From NCBI RefSeq assembly GCF_900109785.1, contig NZ_FOBH01000008.1, positions 1 to 64,000 of the forward strand: a stretch of 64,000 bases of DNA, in the 5' to 3' direction. Below the pieces are notes generated by a model. That model did not search any database, was not told the origin of the DNA, and saw only the letters and a program-made list of their open reading frames with translations. Position 1 is the first letter of the stretch; each line of letters opens with the position of its first letter. Shown here one piece after another: positions 53,622 through 62,798 of this stretch. A program made the translations under genes and the position numbers. This DNA comes from Nitrosovibrio tenuis (GTDB taxonomy: Bacteria; Pseudomonadota; Gammaproteobacteria; Burkholderiales; Nitrosomonadaceae).

Positions 53622-54647
53622 ATGGAAAACACGCCCAGCGGACAAAACCTCCTCATCTACCACACCGACGACGGCAAGGCTGCCGTGTCGCTGTACGCCC
53701 GAGATGGCAATGTCTGGATGAACCAAAGCCAGTTGGCAGAACTTTTTAACACCTCAAAGCAAAACATTAGCCTACACATCAATAATATATTGAAGGAAAA
53801 AGAATTGCAGGCGGATTCAGTTATCAAGGATTACTTGACAACTGCCGCCGATGGCAAGCAGTACAACATCACTTTTTATGCACTGGATATGATTCTGGCG
53901 ATAGGCTTCCGCGTGCGCAGCCCACGCGGGACAGAGTTCAGAAAGTGGGCAAACACCCATCTTAAACAATACCTGATTAAAGGTTTTGTGATGGATGACG
54001 AACGGCTCAAAAACCCCGATGGCCGCGCCGACTACTTCGATGAACTGCTGGCGCGCATCCGCGACATACGCGCCTCCGAGCTGCGCTTTTATCAAAAAGT
54101 GCGCGACTTGCTCGCCTTGTCGAGCGACTACGATGCTACCGATAAAGCCACGCAGATGTTCTTTGCCGAAACGCAAAACAAACTGCTGTACGCCGTAACC
54201 CGCCACACTGCCGCCGAAATCATTACGCAGCGCGCCGACGCCAACGCCCCCAATATGAACCTCCTCTCATGGAAGGGGCGCGTCGTGCGCAAGGGCGACA
54301 TCACCACCGCCAAGAACTACCTGAATGCCGATGAAGTGGATAGCCTCAACCGCCTGACCATTATCTTTCTGGAAACCGCAGAACTGCGAGTCAAAGAGCG
54401 CAAAGACCTCACCTTGCCGTTTTGGCGCGGCAACGTGGACAAGCTCCTCACCTTCAACGACAAGCCCATCCTCACCGGCACAGGGCGCATCAGCCACGCG
54501 CAAATGGAACAACAGGTCAACGCGCTGTATGACCAATTTGATGCGCGGCGGAAAACCGAGCAAGCCATTGCCGCCGATGCGCAGGATTTGGAAGAGTTGA
54601 ATGATGTGGCTAAAGCTGTCACGCAGAAAAAGAGGGGCAAAAAGTGA
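53622..54647 (+). CDS. rhuM: RhuM-family protein
   Basis: A 341-residue protein of the RhuM (virulence RhuM/DUF4407-adjacent) type. It has an N-terminal ORF6N/KilA-like DNA-binding region (VWMNQSQLAELFNTSKQNISLHINNILKEKEL, ALDMILAIGFRVRSPRGTEFRKWA) and a helical C-terminus (DEVDSLNRLTIIFLETAELRVKERKDL). RhuM genes are often carried in or beside type I restriction operons. Their function is not established. Here it sits between hsdM and hsdS, starts 9 nt after hsdM, and its stop overlaps the GTG of hsdS. Confidence 0.85.
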   Translation: MENTPSGQNLLIYHTDDGKAAVSLYARDGNVWMNQSQLAELFNTSKQNISLHINNILKEKELQADSVIKDYLTTAADGKQYNITFYALDMILAIGFRVRSPRGTEFRKWANTHLKQYLIKGFVMDDERLKNPDGRADYFDELLARIRDIRASELRFYQKVRDLLALSSDYDATDKATQMFFAETQNKLLYAVTRHTAAEIITQRADANAPNMNLLSWKGRVVRKGDITTAKNYLNADEVDSLNRLTIIFLETAELRVKERKDLTLPFWRGNVDKLLTFNDKPILTGTGRISHAQMEQQVNALYDQFDARRKTEQAIAADAQDLEELNDVAKAVTQKKRGKK

Positions 54648-55879
54648 GCGCGCCGCAGTTACGGTTCAAGGATGAGGATGGACGGTTGCAACCAGATTGG
54701 TGTGAGAATACATTACTCAACCTAAGCGAGAACGGCTTCACTAATGGCGTATTTAACGACCCGAATAAAACCGGGCGGGGTTACAAGTTAGTCAATGTGC
54801 TGGACATGTACATTGACTCAACTATTGATGAAAAAAGATTATTTCTTGTCGAGTTGAGTGAGGCGGAGTTCAAGAAAAACAAAGTTGAACACGGTGAAAT
54901 CTTCTTTACCCGTTCATCTTTGGTCAAAGAGGGAATCGCATATTCAAATGTTTATCTTGGGCACTCTCAAGATATTACATTCGACGGGCATCTGATAAGG
55001 ATGAGTCCAAGGAAAAACGTGCTCAACTCGATATTTGCGAACTACCTGCTAAGAACCTCAAAAGTAAGAAAGCAGTTGGTAGCTAGGGGTAAAACCGCAA
55101 CGATGACTACAATTGGTCAGGCAGACATCGCTGCCGTGATGGTTGCGTTTCCTTCGCTTGATGAACAAACCAAAATCGCCAACTTCCTCACGGTGGTCGA
55201 TGAAAAAATCTCCCAGCTCACGCAAAAATACGAGCTGCTTGCGCAATACAAAAAAGGCGTGATACAGCAGATTTTCAGCCAAGAACTGCGGTTTAAGGAT
55301 GATGAGGGGCGGGAGTTTCCGGAGTGGAAAGAGCGAAAATTAAAGGACGTCGCCCAAATAGTTGGGGGCGGAACTCCAAAAACGGGAGTAAAAGAATACT
55401 GGGGAGGAAACATTCAATGGTTCACCCCGACCGAACTCAAGACGAAATATGTAACTTACAGTCGGCGAACAATTACAGAAGCAGGTTTTAAGAATTCATC
55501 CGCCAAGATACTTCCTGCGGGTACGATCCTCTTTTCTTCAAGAGCCACCGTCGGGGATGTGAGTATTGCATCGAATGAATGCACTACCAATCAAGGATTC
55601 CAGTCCCTACTTGTGAATAAAGAGAACAATAACGTGTTCATCTACTATTGGATACTAAACAATAAAATGCTGTTCTTGGAAAAGGCGAGCGGTTCAACCT
55701 TCATGGAGATTAGTAAGAAGGAAATAGAAAAACTGCCAATTGCTGCGCCCACTCTGGCCGAGCAAGCCAAAATTGCTAACTTCCTGACCGCCATCGACGA
55801 TAAAATCACCGCTACCCAAATCCAGCTCGACGCCGCGAAACAATACAAGCAAGGCTTGTTACAACAGATGTTTGTTTAA
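54644..55879 (+). CDS. hsdS: type I specificity subunit HsdS
   Basis: A 411-residue HsdS that selects the DNA target. The start is GTG 54644, overlapping the rhuM stop. Two target-recognition domains are each followed by the conserved spacer helix: LPSLDEQTKIANFLTVVDEKI...KKGVIQQIF at about 165-215 and PTLAEQAKIANFLTAIDDKI...KQGLLQQMF at the end. The recognition halves are unlike each other, so the target is bipartite. Recognition sequence cannot be predicted. Confidence 0.93.
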   Translation: MSAPQLRFKDEDGRLQPDWCENTLLNLSENGFTNGVFNDPNKTGRGYKLVNVLDMYIDSTIDEKRLFLVELSEAEFKKNKVEHGEIFFTRSSLVKEGIAYSNVYLGHSQDITFDGHLIRMSPRKNVLNSIFANYLLRTSKVRKQLVARGKTATMTTIGQADIAAVMVAFPSLDEQTKIANFLTVVDEKISQLTQKYELLAQYKKGVIQQIFSQELRFKDDEGREFPEWKERKLKDVAQIVGGGTPKTGVKEYWGGNIQWFTPTELKTKYVTYSRRTITEAGFKNSSAKILPAGTILFSSRATVGDVSIASNECTTNQGFQSLLVNKENNNVFIYYWILNNKMLFLEKASGSTFMEISKKEIEKLPIAAPTLAEQAKIANFLTAIDDKITATQIQLDAAKQYKQGLLQQMFV

Positions 55880-55889
55880 CCATTCCGCC

Positions 55890-58745
55890 ATGAATAGGCA
55901 ATCTGAATATGCCTTGGAAGCCGCCCTGATCGACCAACTCAAGGGCTTGGAATACGCCTGTGTGGCGATTGAAGATGAAGCGGCAATGCTCGCCAATCTC
56001 AAGTACCAGCTGGAAATTCATAACAAGGGCATCACGCTCACCCAGACCGAGTTTGAACGCGTTCTCAACCATCTCAATACCGGCAGTGTGTTCGAGCGGG
56101 CAAAAATACTGCGCGACAAATTTGCGCTGAAGCGTGATAACAACGAGACGGTATATATCAGCTTCTTGAACTGCGACGACTGGTGCCTGAATGAGTTTCA
56201 GGTGACGAGCCAAGTCACCATGCAGAACAAGCGCAAAAACCGCTACGACGTAACTGTGCTTATCAATGGCCTGCCGCTGGTGCAGATAGAACTCAAGCGC
56301 CGTGGCGCAGAGCTTAAGGTGGTATTTAATCAGGTGAACCGCTATCACCACGATTCTTACGATGCAGGCGTTGGGCTGTTTCAATACGTGCAGTTGTTCA
56401 TCATCAGTAACGGGGTGAATACCAAGTATTTTGCCAACAACAAGCAGCAGTCATTCAAGCAAGCCTTTTTCTGGACGGACAAAGAGAATAAACGCTTATC
56501 GGATTTGCACGAATTCAGTGCAGAGTTTCTGAAGCCTTGTCATATCGCCAAGATGATGACGCATTACATGGTGATGACTGAAGAGCAGGTGATTAAAGTA
56601 TTGCGGCCTTATCAGTTTTATGCCACGGAAGAACTGGTGGATCGGGTCAAGAACAGTAATGACAATGCCTACATCTGGCATACCACCGGCTCAGGCAAGA
56701 CGCTGACCTCATTTAAGGCCAGCCAGATCATCCAGCGTATACCCAAGGTGCATAAGGTGGTGTTCGTGGTAGATAGGAAAGACCTGGACTACCAGACCGC
56801 GAGGGAATTTAATGGTTTTGCCAAGGGCAGTGTGGATGAGACCACCAACACCCGCAAGCTGGTCAAGCAGCTTAATGACGACAGTACCAAGCTGATCCTG
56901 ACCACGATTCAAAAGCTCAACAATGCCATTGTTAAAGAGCATTATTTGAGCAAGGTCACCCACCTGCAAGACAAGAAGTTTGTGTTTATCTTTGATGAAT
57001 GTCACCGCAGCCAGTTCGGCGATACGCACCAGAACATCAAGCAGTTCTTCAAGAACGCGCAGATGTTTGGCTTTACCGGAACGCCTATCTTTGCGGATAA
57101 CGCGACGGGCAGCACCGGCCAGCAGAAAACCACCAAAGACTTATTTGGCGAATGCCTGCACAAATATGTGATCGTGGATGCCATCAAGGATGAGAATGTG
57201 CTGCGCTTTGCCGTGGAGTATGTGGGCAAATACAAGCGCAAGGACAGCCTCAACGAGATGGATATAGAAGTCGAGGCGATTGATACCAAAGCGCTATTGG
57301 ATAGCCCGCAACGGCTTGGGAAGATCACTGATTACATTCTGGCCTACCATGCCCAGAAAACCAAAGCACCGGACTTTACGGCGATGTTTTGCGTCAGCAG
57401 TGTTGAGACCTTAATCAAGTATTACGAGCTGTTTAAGGATAAGCAGAAAGGCGCAGACAAGCCGCTTAAGGTTGCCACGATCTTCAGCTATGCCGCCAAC
57501 GAAGAAGATCCCAACGCAAACGGTCTGGCCAATGGCTTGATCCCGGAAGAAAACCCGATACCTGAAGGCGCAAAAATAGACAAACGTAGTCGCGACAAGC
57601 TAGACGAATTTATCGGCGACTATAACGCGATGTTCGGCACGAAATACAGCACCAGCGATAGCCAGACGTATTACAACTACTACCAAGACATTGCTAAGCG
57701 TGTGAGACAAGGGCAGATCGATATTTTGCTGGTGGTGAATATGTTCCTGACGGGCTTCGATAGCCCGCGCCTGAATACCCTATATGTGGACAAAAACCTC
57801 AAGTTTCACGGCTTGGTGCAAGCCTTCTCGCGGACTAACCGCATCCTGAACGACAAGAAATCGCAAGGCAATATCGTATGTTTCAGAAACCTGAAGACCA
57901 CCACCGATGAAGCGATTGCCTTGTTCTCGAACAAGAACGCCAAGGAAACCGTGCTGCTTGAGCCGTATGAGGATTACGTTAAGCAGTTCAATGAAGCAAC
58001 GATCGAGCTTTTGAAAATAGCACCAACAGTTAAAAGTGTTGATGCCCTTCCAGACGAAAACGCAGAACTTAAATTTGTAATCAGATTTAGAGAGTTGCTA
58101 CGCATCAAAAATATTCTGACCACCTTTGCCGATTTTTCTGAGGCTGACTTAGCACTTGAGCTGCAAAAGTTTGAAGACTACAAGAGCAAATACCTTGATT
58201 TGCATGACAAGGTTAAAAAGCAAGGCGAGGGTGAAAAAGCGTCCATCTTGGAAGATGTGGATTTTGAGCTGAGCCTGATCCATCGCGATGAAATCAATGT
58301 GGCGTATATCCTGAATCTGTTGGTGAGCCTAAACAAGCTCAAACCAGATGAGGCCAAGAAGCGCCAAAAAGAAATCATTGATCTGGTGGCCGGTGAAGTG
58401 CAGCTTCGCAGCAAGCGGAAACTGATTGAGCAGTTTGTTGAAGAGAATCTGCCCAAGCTGAAACCCAATGACAATGTGATTGCAAAGTTTGAGAGCTACT
58501 GGACAAAACACAAGCAAAAAGCCTTTGAGCAGTTGTGTGCCGATGAGTATATCAACCCCGCGCAACTTGAAAAGTTGCTGCAAACTTATGTCTTTGCTAA
58601 CCGCTTGCCCAGAGACCAAGAGATTGTTGAGGCTTTGAGCTTTAAGCCAAAAATATTAGAGCGTAAATCCATCCTTGAGCGTGTCGCGGATAAGATTAAA
58701 GCCTTTATTGACATCTTTATTGAGGGAATGGGCGGCAGCATTTGA
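55890..58745 (+). CDS. hsdR: type I restriction endonuclease HsdR
   Basis: A 951-residue restriction and translocation subunit. The start is ATG 55890 (MNRQSEYALEAALIDQLKGL), 10 nt after hsdS. The nuclease domain has LPLVQIELKRRGAELK (the D/ExK catalytic core). The motor has Walker A HTTGSGKTLTSFKA, the DEAD-type box FIFDECHRSQFG and FGFTGTPIF, and LVVNMFLTGFDSPRLNTLYVDKNL and QAFSRTNRIL of the second RecA domain. The helical C-terminus binds the methylase core. It is open and apparently complete. A weak inverted repeat (accagc/gctggt, 58758-58781) follows. Confidence 0.94.
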   Translation: MNRQSEYALEAALIDQLKGLEYACVAIEDEAAMLANLKYQLEIHNKGITLTQTEFERVLNHLNTGSVFERAKILRDKFALKRDNNETVYISFLNCDDWCLNEFQVTSQVTMQNKRKNRYDVTVLINGLPLVQIELKRRGAELKVVFNQVNRYHHDSYDAGVGLFQYVQLFIISNGVNTKYFANNKQQSFKQAFFWTDKENKRLSDLHEFSAEFLKPCHIAKMMTHYMVMTEEQVIKVLRPYQFYATEELVDRVKNSNDNAYIWHTTGSGKTLTSFKASQIIQRIPKVHKVVFVVDRKDLDYQTAREFNGFAKGSVDETTNTRKLVKQLNDDSTKLILTTIQKLNNAIVKEHYLSKVTHLQDKKFVFIFDECHRSQFGDTHQNIKQFFKNAQMFGFTGTPIFADNATGSTGQQKTTKDLFGECLHKYVIVDAIKDENVLRFAVEYVGKYKRKDSLNEMDIEVEAIDTKALLDSPQRLGKITDYILAYHAQKTKAPDFTAMFCVSSVETLIKYYELFKDKQKGADKPLKVATIFSYAANEEDPNANGLANGLIPEENPIPEGAKIDKRSRDKLDEFIGDYNAMFGTKYSTSDSQTYYNYYQDIAKRVRQGQIDILLVVNMFLTGFDSPRLNTLYVDKNLKFHGLVQAFSRTNRILNDKKSQGNIVCFRNLKTTTDEAIALFSNKNAKETVLLEPYEDYVKQFNEATIELLKIAPTVKSVDALPDENAELKFVIRFRELLRIKNILTTFADFSEADLALELQKFEDYKSKYLDLHDKVKKQGEGEKASILEDVDFELSLIHRDEINVAYILNLLVSLNKLKPDEAKKRQKEIIDLVAGEVQLRSKRKLIEQFVEENLPKLKPNDNVIAKFESYWTKHKQKAFEQLCADEYINPAQLEKLLQTYVFANRLPRDQEIVEALSFKPKILERKSILERVADKIKAFIDIFIEGMGGSI

Positions 58746-58831
58746 TCGAGTTACATGACCAGCAGGATTTCTGAAGCTGGTTTAGTGTAAATTTGCACAC
58801 TGACGCTGACACGATACACCCTGCAAAATCG

Positions 58832-58847
58832 TGTACCAAGACATGTA
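58832..58847. repeat. right direct repeat of the island, probable attR core
   Basis: tgtaccaagacatgta differs from the left copy at 47798-47813 by one base. It lies about 90 bp after hsdR and 97 bp before trxC, so it marks the right edge of the island. Confidence 0.55.
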
Positions 58848-58944
58848 CCAAACCAAAAGACACATTAAAGTATAAAACGATAAATCATCTAGTTATGTGG
58901 CTAATATAGATTCAGGTGCACTTTGTTATTTGGAGGTAATTCTC

Positions 58945-59370
58945 ATGACCGAATTCACCCATCTTGTCTGTCCTCATTGCCAGGCAATCAACCGTGTTCC
59001 AACTCCTCGGCTCGAGCAGCATCCCAAGTGCGGACAATGCCACCAGCCCTTGTTTACCGGTCACCCGGTGGAGCTCACCAACGCCAGCTTTGCCAAACAC
59101 CTCGAGCGCAACGACATTCCTTTGCTGGTAGACTTTTGGGCGCCATGGTGCGGCCCGTGCAAGATGATGGCCCCGGCGTTCGTACAAGCAGCGTCTGCGT
59201 TGGAGCCGCGCGTGCGCCTGGCCAAGGTGAACACGGACAATGAGCAGACGCTGGGTGCGCAATACAATATCCGCAGTATCCCCACCTTGGTGCTGTTCAA
59301 GGGAGGACGCGAGGCAGCACGGCAGGCCGGTGCCATGACGGCACAGGATATCGTACGCTGGGTTCAGTGA
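58945..59370 (+). CDS. trxC: thioredoxin 2 (TrxC)
   Basis: A 141-residue thioredoxin with an extra N-terminal zinc domain. The start is ATG 58945 behind TGGAGGT. VCPHCQAINRV and PKCGQCHQPLFTG are the two CxxC zinc knuckles. The active site is VDFWAPWCGPCKMMAP, and the cis-proline is in RSIPTLVLFKGGR. A cytoplasmic disulphide reductase, commonly under oxidative-stress control. It is just outside the right end of the island. Confidence 0.95.
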   Translation: MTEFTHLVCPHCQAINRVPTPRLEQHPKCGQCHQPLFTGHPVELTNASFAKHLERNDIPLLVDFWAPWCGPCKMMAPAFVQAASALEPRVRLAKVNTDNEQTLGAQYNIRSIPTLVLFKGGREAARQAGAMTAQDIVRWVQ

Positions 59371-59482
59371 CTACAGTCCCGCTAGCGGGAAAGCTGGTAC
59401 ACTTCATAAAGCCGCTGCGAACCAAGCCGGAAAGGGGCGCAGCAGCTGTGGTGTGCCGTAAGCTGCAAAGGTGAATTTCCAT

Positions 59483-60115
59483 ATGACAACAACGCCGGGT
59501 AACCTGTTTATCATCAGTGCGCCGTCAGGCGCAGGCAAAACCAGCCTGGTCAAGGCGTTGCTGCAAACCGGGATTGATCTGAGCCTGTCGGTTTCCTACA
59601 CCACACGGCCAGCGCGTGCGGAAGAAGTTGACGGGCAGGATTACCATTTTATAAGCCGCGAAGATTTCGAACAAAGACAGAAGCAGGATGATTTTCTCGA
59701 AAGTGCGCAGGTTTACGGAAATTTTTATGGCACTTCGAAAAAATGGATCAACGACGCCATCACATCCGGCCGTGATATTTTGCTCGAAATCGACAGCCAG
59801 GGTGCCCAGCAGGTGCGGCGCATATTCGCTCAGGCGGTAACAATTTTTGTTCTACCCCCCTCGCTGGACGCGCTGGAAATGCGCTTGAGGCGCCGTGCAC
59901 AGGACAGCCTCGAAGCAATCGGGCGGCGTTTGGCTGCGGCCCGCGAGGAAATCAACCATGTGCGCGAGTATGACTATGTTATTATCAATGAAAAGCTGGA
60001 CGATGCATCGCAAGAGTTGAGGTGCATTATTCAAGCCGAGCGTTTGAGAACGGCAAAACAGCTTGCTCGTCACCACAGTCTGATAACACAACTCGTAAAC
60101 ATATCTGTTCCGTAA
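59483..60115 (+). CDS. gmk: guanylate kinase
   Basis: A 210-residue enzyme making GDP from GMP. The start is ATG 59483 (MTTTPGNLFIISAPSGAGKTSL). A GTG at 59471 is also in frame. The P-loop is SAPSGAGKTSLVKALL, GMP binding uses SVSYTTRPARAEEVDGQDYHF, and VYGNFYGTSKKWI and LLEIDSQGAQQVR complete the fold. It precedes rpoZ and spoT as in many proteobacteria. Confidence 0.96.
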   Translation: MTTTPGNLFIISAPSGAGKTSLVKALLQTGIDLSLSVSYTTRPARAEEVDGQDYHFISREDFEQRQKQDDFLESAQVYGNFYGTSKKWINDAITSGRDILLEIDSQGAQQVRRIFAQAVTIFVLPPSLDALEMRLRRRAQDSLEAIGRRLAAAREEINHVREYDYVIINEKLDDASQELRCIIQAERLRTAKQLARHHSLITQLVNISVP

Positions 60116-60201
60116 CTGGGCAATTATCGGGAACATCTCCATCCCACTTTCGGGCGGGTACCAGCTTCCGATACATCTGATTCCCTCAGATTCCAAATGG
60201 G

Positions 60202-60231
60202 TTGCCCTTATTTCAGCGGGCGTTCTATACT
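60202..60231 (+). promoter_or_regulatory. possible sigma-70 promoter of rpoZ-spoT
   Basis: TTGCCC at 60202-60207 and TATACT at 60226-60231, spaced by 18, stand 32 nt before the rpoZ ATG. The match to the consensus is good for the -10 and fair for the -35. Confidence 0.4.
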
Positions 60232-60262
60232 GTTATTTCTGATAACTTAGCGGGGCACAATC

Positions 60263-60469
60263 ATGGCACGCATCACAGTTGACGATTGTTTGAAAAGAAT
60301 TCCCAACCGTTTCGATATGACTTTGGTCGCGACCATTCGAGCAAGGCAGCTTTCAGTCGGTGGTAGTCCAATGGTGGAGCCCGCGCGAGACAAGCCTACT
60401 GTCATCGCGTTACGCGAACTCGCTCAAGGGAAGATTGGTATGGAACTTCTCTCCGCCGGTCCCCTTTAA
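60263..60469 (+). CDS. rpoZ: RNA polymerase omega subunit
   Basis: A 68-residue omega subunit, which helps beta-prime fold and binds ppGpp with it. [30 protein letters not shown] and [16 protein letters not shown] are typical. The next gene makes (p)ppGpp, the usual partnership. Confidence 0.95.
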   Translation: MARITVDDCLKRIPNRFDMTLVATIRARQLSVGGSPMVEPARDKPTVIALRELAQGKIGMELLSAGPL

Positions 60470-60606
60470 TGCCCGAAAAGGTATCCCACAAAAAATCAGC
60501 GTTCCTGAAAGTATTCACCGGTTGCACACTCCGCAAAAATAAAGACTTCATGAGGGATTGACGTTCTGAGGAAAACGCCAGAGGAGCGGGTGTCTGTCAC
60601 GCTGAA

Positions 60607-62763
60607 ATGAAGGAAATGACCATGCGAGCACGAGGTTTGCCCAGTTCCTCTGCTACCTTACCCGAGGCCGGATTCCTATTTAGCGAACTCTCCAGTTATC
60701 TCAAGCGCGAGGATGTTTCCGAGCTTCAGAACGTCTATCTTTTCAGTCAAAGCGCCCATTCCGGACAATTCCGCAAATCGGGCGAACCTTACATCTTCCA
60801 CCCGCTTGCCGTAGCCAGCATACTCGGCAAGTTACGCCTGGATACCCAGACGCTGGCCGCCGCACTGTTACATGATGTGATGGAGGATACCCATATCTCC
60901 AAGGCCGAGATCAGTGACCGATTCGGCAAACCTGTCGCGGAGCTTGTGGATGGCGTCTCCAAGCTCGACAAGATCGAGTTCCAGACTTATGCCGACGCTC
61001 AGGCGGAGAATTTTCGCAAGATGCTGCTGGCAATGGCGCAAGATGTCCGCGTCATACTGATCAAATTGGCGGACCGGCTGCACAACATGCGCACGCTGGA
61101 GGCAATGCGTCCCGAGAAACGGCGCCGTATTGCGCGTGAAACGATGGAGATCTACGCGCCGATCGCCAACCGGCTGGGGCTCAACAATATCTACCACGAA
61201 TTGCAGGATCTCAGCTTTCGCTATCTTTTTCCGACGCGTTACCGGGTCCTTGGCAACGCTACCAAGGCAGCGCGGGGAAATCGACGCGAAATGGTAACGA
61301 TAATCCTCGACGCCATGAGGCAGCGGCTGAAAGCGGCAGGGCTGGACGCGGAGGTGAGCGGCCGCGAAAAACAGCTCTATAGTATTTACAAAAAGATGGT
61401 GGAGAAGCACCTCACGTTTTCCGAGGTACTCGACATTTATGGCTTCCGCGTCATCGTCAAGGACGTGCCTTCGTGTTACGTTGCGCTGGGGACGCTGCAT
61501 AGCCTGTACCACCCCATTCCCGGAAAATTCAAAGACTACATCGCTATTCCCAAGGCAAACGGCTATCAGTCATTGCACAGCACGCTCTGGGGACCTTATG
61601 GGACGCCGCTCGAAGTTCAGATTCGCACCCCTGAGATGCACCGAATTGCCGAAGCCGGCGTCGCATCTCACTGGCTCTACAAGAGTACGGATGCCGATCT
61701 TAACGATCTGCACATAAAAACCAATCAGTGGTTGCAAAGTCTGCTGGAAACTCTCAGCGATTCGACCGATTCTCTGGAATTTCTGGAACACATCAAGGTT
61801 GACCTTTTTCCTGGCGAAGTCTATGTATTTACACCTCAAGGCAAGATATTGGCTTTGCCGAAGAATTCAACAGCGGTCGACTTCGCCTATGCGGTCCATA
61901 CGGATATCGGAGACTGTTGCGTGGCTGCCAAAATCAACGGGGAAAGCGTTCCGTTGCGCACGGTTCTTCAAAGCGGCGACCAGGTCGAGATTGTTACTGC
62001 TTCGCATGCAAAACCTAATCCCGCCTGGCTTAATTATGTAGTTACCGGCAAGGCACGTTCCCATATTCGTCGTTTTCTAAAGACGATGCAATACGATGAA
62101 TCGGCGAGGCTGGGCGAACGCCTGCTGAATCAGGCTCTAACATCGCTCAAGATCGATCCGCAGACGGTAAGCGCGGCACAATGGGACAAGCTGGCGCGTG
62201 AAAGCGGCGCTAAATCCAGACAGGACCTGCTTGCAGATATCGGACTGGGAAAGCATCTCCCCGCAGTCATCGCGAGAAGGCTGGCTTCACCTGCCGAAAC
62301 CGTTTCAGGCACAACCGGGGTGGGCATCATCACGATATTGGGTACCGAAGGCATGGCGGTGCAATTTGCCAAATGTTGCCGACCGATACCGGGAGACCCG
62401 ATCGTCGGCTTTATCAAGAAAGATCAGGGACTGGTAATTCACACTGATGACTGCCCGGCAATCACAAAAATCCGCGGAACCTCGGATAACTGGCTGGATG
62501 TCGCATGGGGTAAAGACATTACCCGGCATTTCGAAGTCAGCATCAGGTTGATGGTAGCCAATCAGCGTGGGGTATTGGCAAGAGTGGCGGCCGCAATCGC
62601 CGACGCGGGCTCCAATATCGACAACGTTGTGATGGAAGGGGATGGCGCATACACCACCATGAACTTCATGTTGCAGATCCGCAATCGTCATCATCTGGCT
62701 CAAGTGATGCGGGGCTTGAGGCGCATCCCTGAAGTCGAGAAAATCAGCCGAATGAAAGGCTGA
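60607..62763 (+). CDS. spoT: bifunctional (p)ppGpp synthetase/hydrolase
   Basis: A 718-residue RelA/SpoT-type enzyme. The HD hydrolase domain has HSGQFRKSGEPYIFHPLAVASIL and AAALLHDVMEDT and is intact. The synthetase has YGFRVIVKDVPSCYVALGTLHSLYHPIPGKFKDYIAIPKANGYQSLH with its catalytic residues. TGS (VYVFTPQGKILALPKNSTAVDFAYAVHTDIG), zinc-finger-like (CCRPIPGD) and ACT (NQRGVLARVAAAIADAGSNI) domains follow. It should control the stringent response. The start may be the ATG at 60607 or 60619. It is convergent with metH. Confidence 0.95.
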   Translation: MKEMTMRARGLPSSSATLPEAGFLFSELSSYLKREDVSELQNVYLFSQSAHSGQFRKSGEPYIFHPLAVASILGKLRLDTQTLAAALLHDVMEDTHISKAEISDRFGKPVAELVDGVSKLDKIEFQTYADAQAENFRKMLLAMAQDVRVILIKLADRLHNMRTLEAMRPEKRRRIARETMEIYAPIANRLGLNNIYHELQDLSFRYLFPTRYRVLGNATKAARGNRREMVTIILDAMRQRLKAAGLDAEVSGREKQLYSIYKKMVEKHLTFSEVLDIYGFRVIVKDVPSCYVALGTLHSLYHPIPGKFKDYIAIPKANGYQSLHSTLWGPYGTPLEVQIRTPEMHRIAEAGVASHWLYKSTDADLNDLHIKTNQWLQSLLETLSDSTDSLEFLEHIKVDLFPGEVYVFTPQGKILALPKNSTAVDFAYAVHTDIGDCCVAAKINGESVPLRTVLQSGDQVEIVTASHAKPNPAWLNYVVTGKARSHIRRFLKTMQYDESARLGERLLNQALTSLKIDPQTVSAAQWDKLARESGAKSRQDLLADIGLGKHLPAVIARRLASPAETVSGTTGVGIITILGTEGMAVQFAKCCRPIPGDPIVGFIKKDQGLVIHTDDCPAITKIRGTSDNWLDVAWGKDITRHFEVSIRLMVANQRGVLARVAAAIADAGSNIDNVVMEGDGAYTTMNFMLQIRNRHHLAQVMRGLRRIPEVEKISRMKG

Positions 62764-62798
62764 AAAAGGCTGACGATTTCCTATTGCTCCGTTGTGGC

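Larger units (their letters stand above)
47798..58847. mobile_element. integrated genomic island with type I restriction-modification cargo
   Basis: An 11-kb segment between yicC and trxC. It is bounded by the 16-bp repeats, starts with a P4-type integrase, carries a second recombinase with two small DNA-binding proteins, and ends with an hsd operon. Codon choice in the hsd genes (many AAA, AAT and TTT codons) differs from that of the flanking chromosomal genes. Confidence 0.7.
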
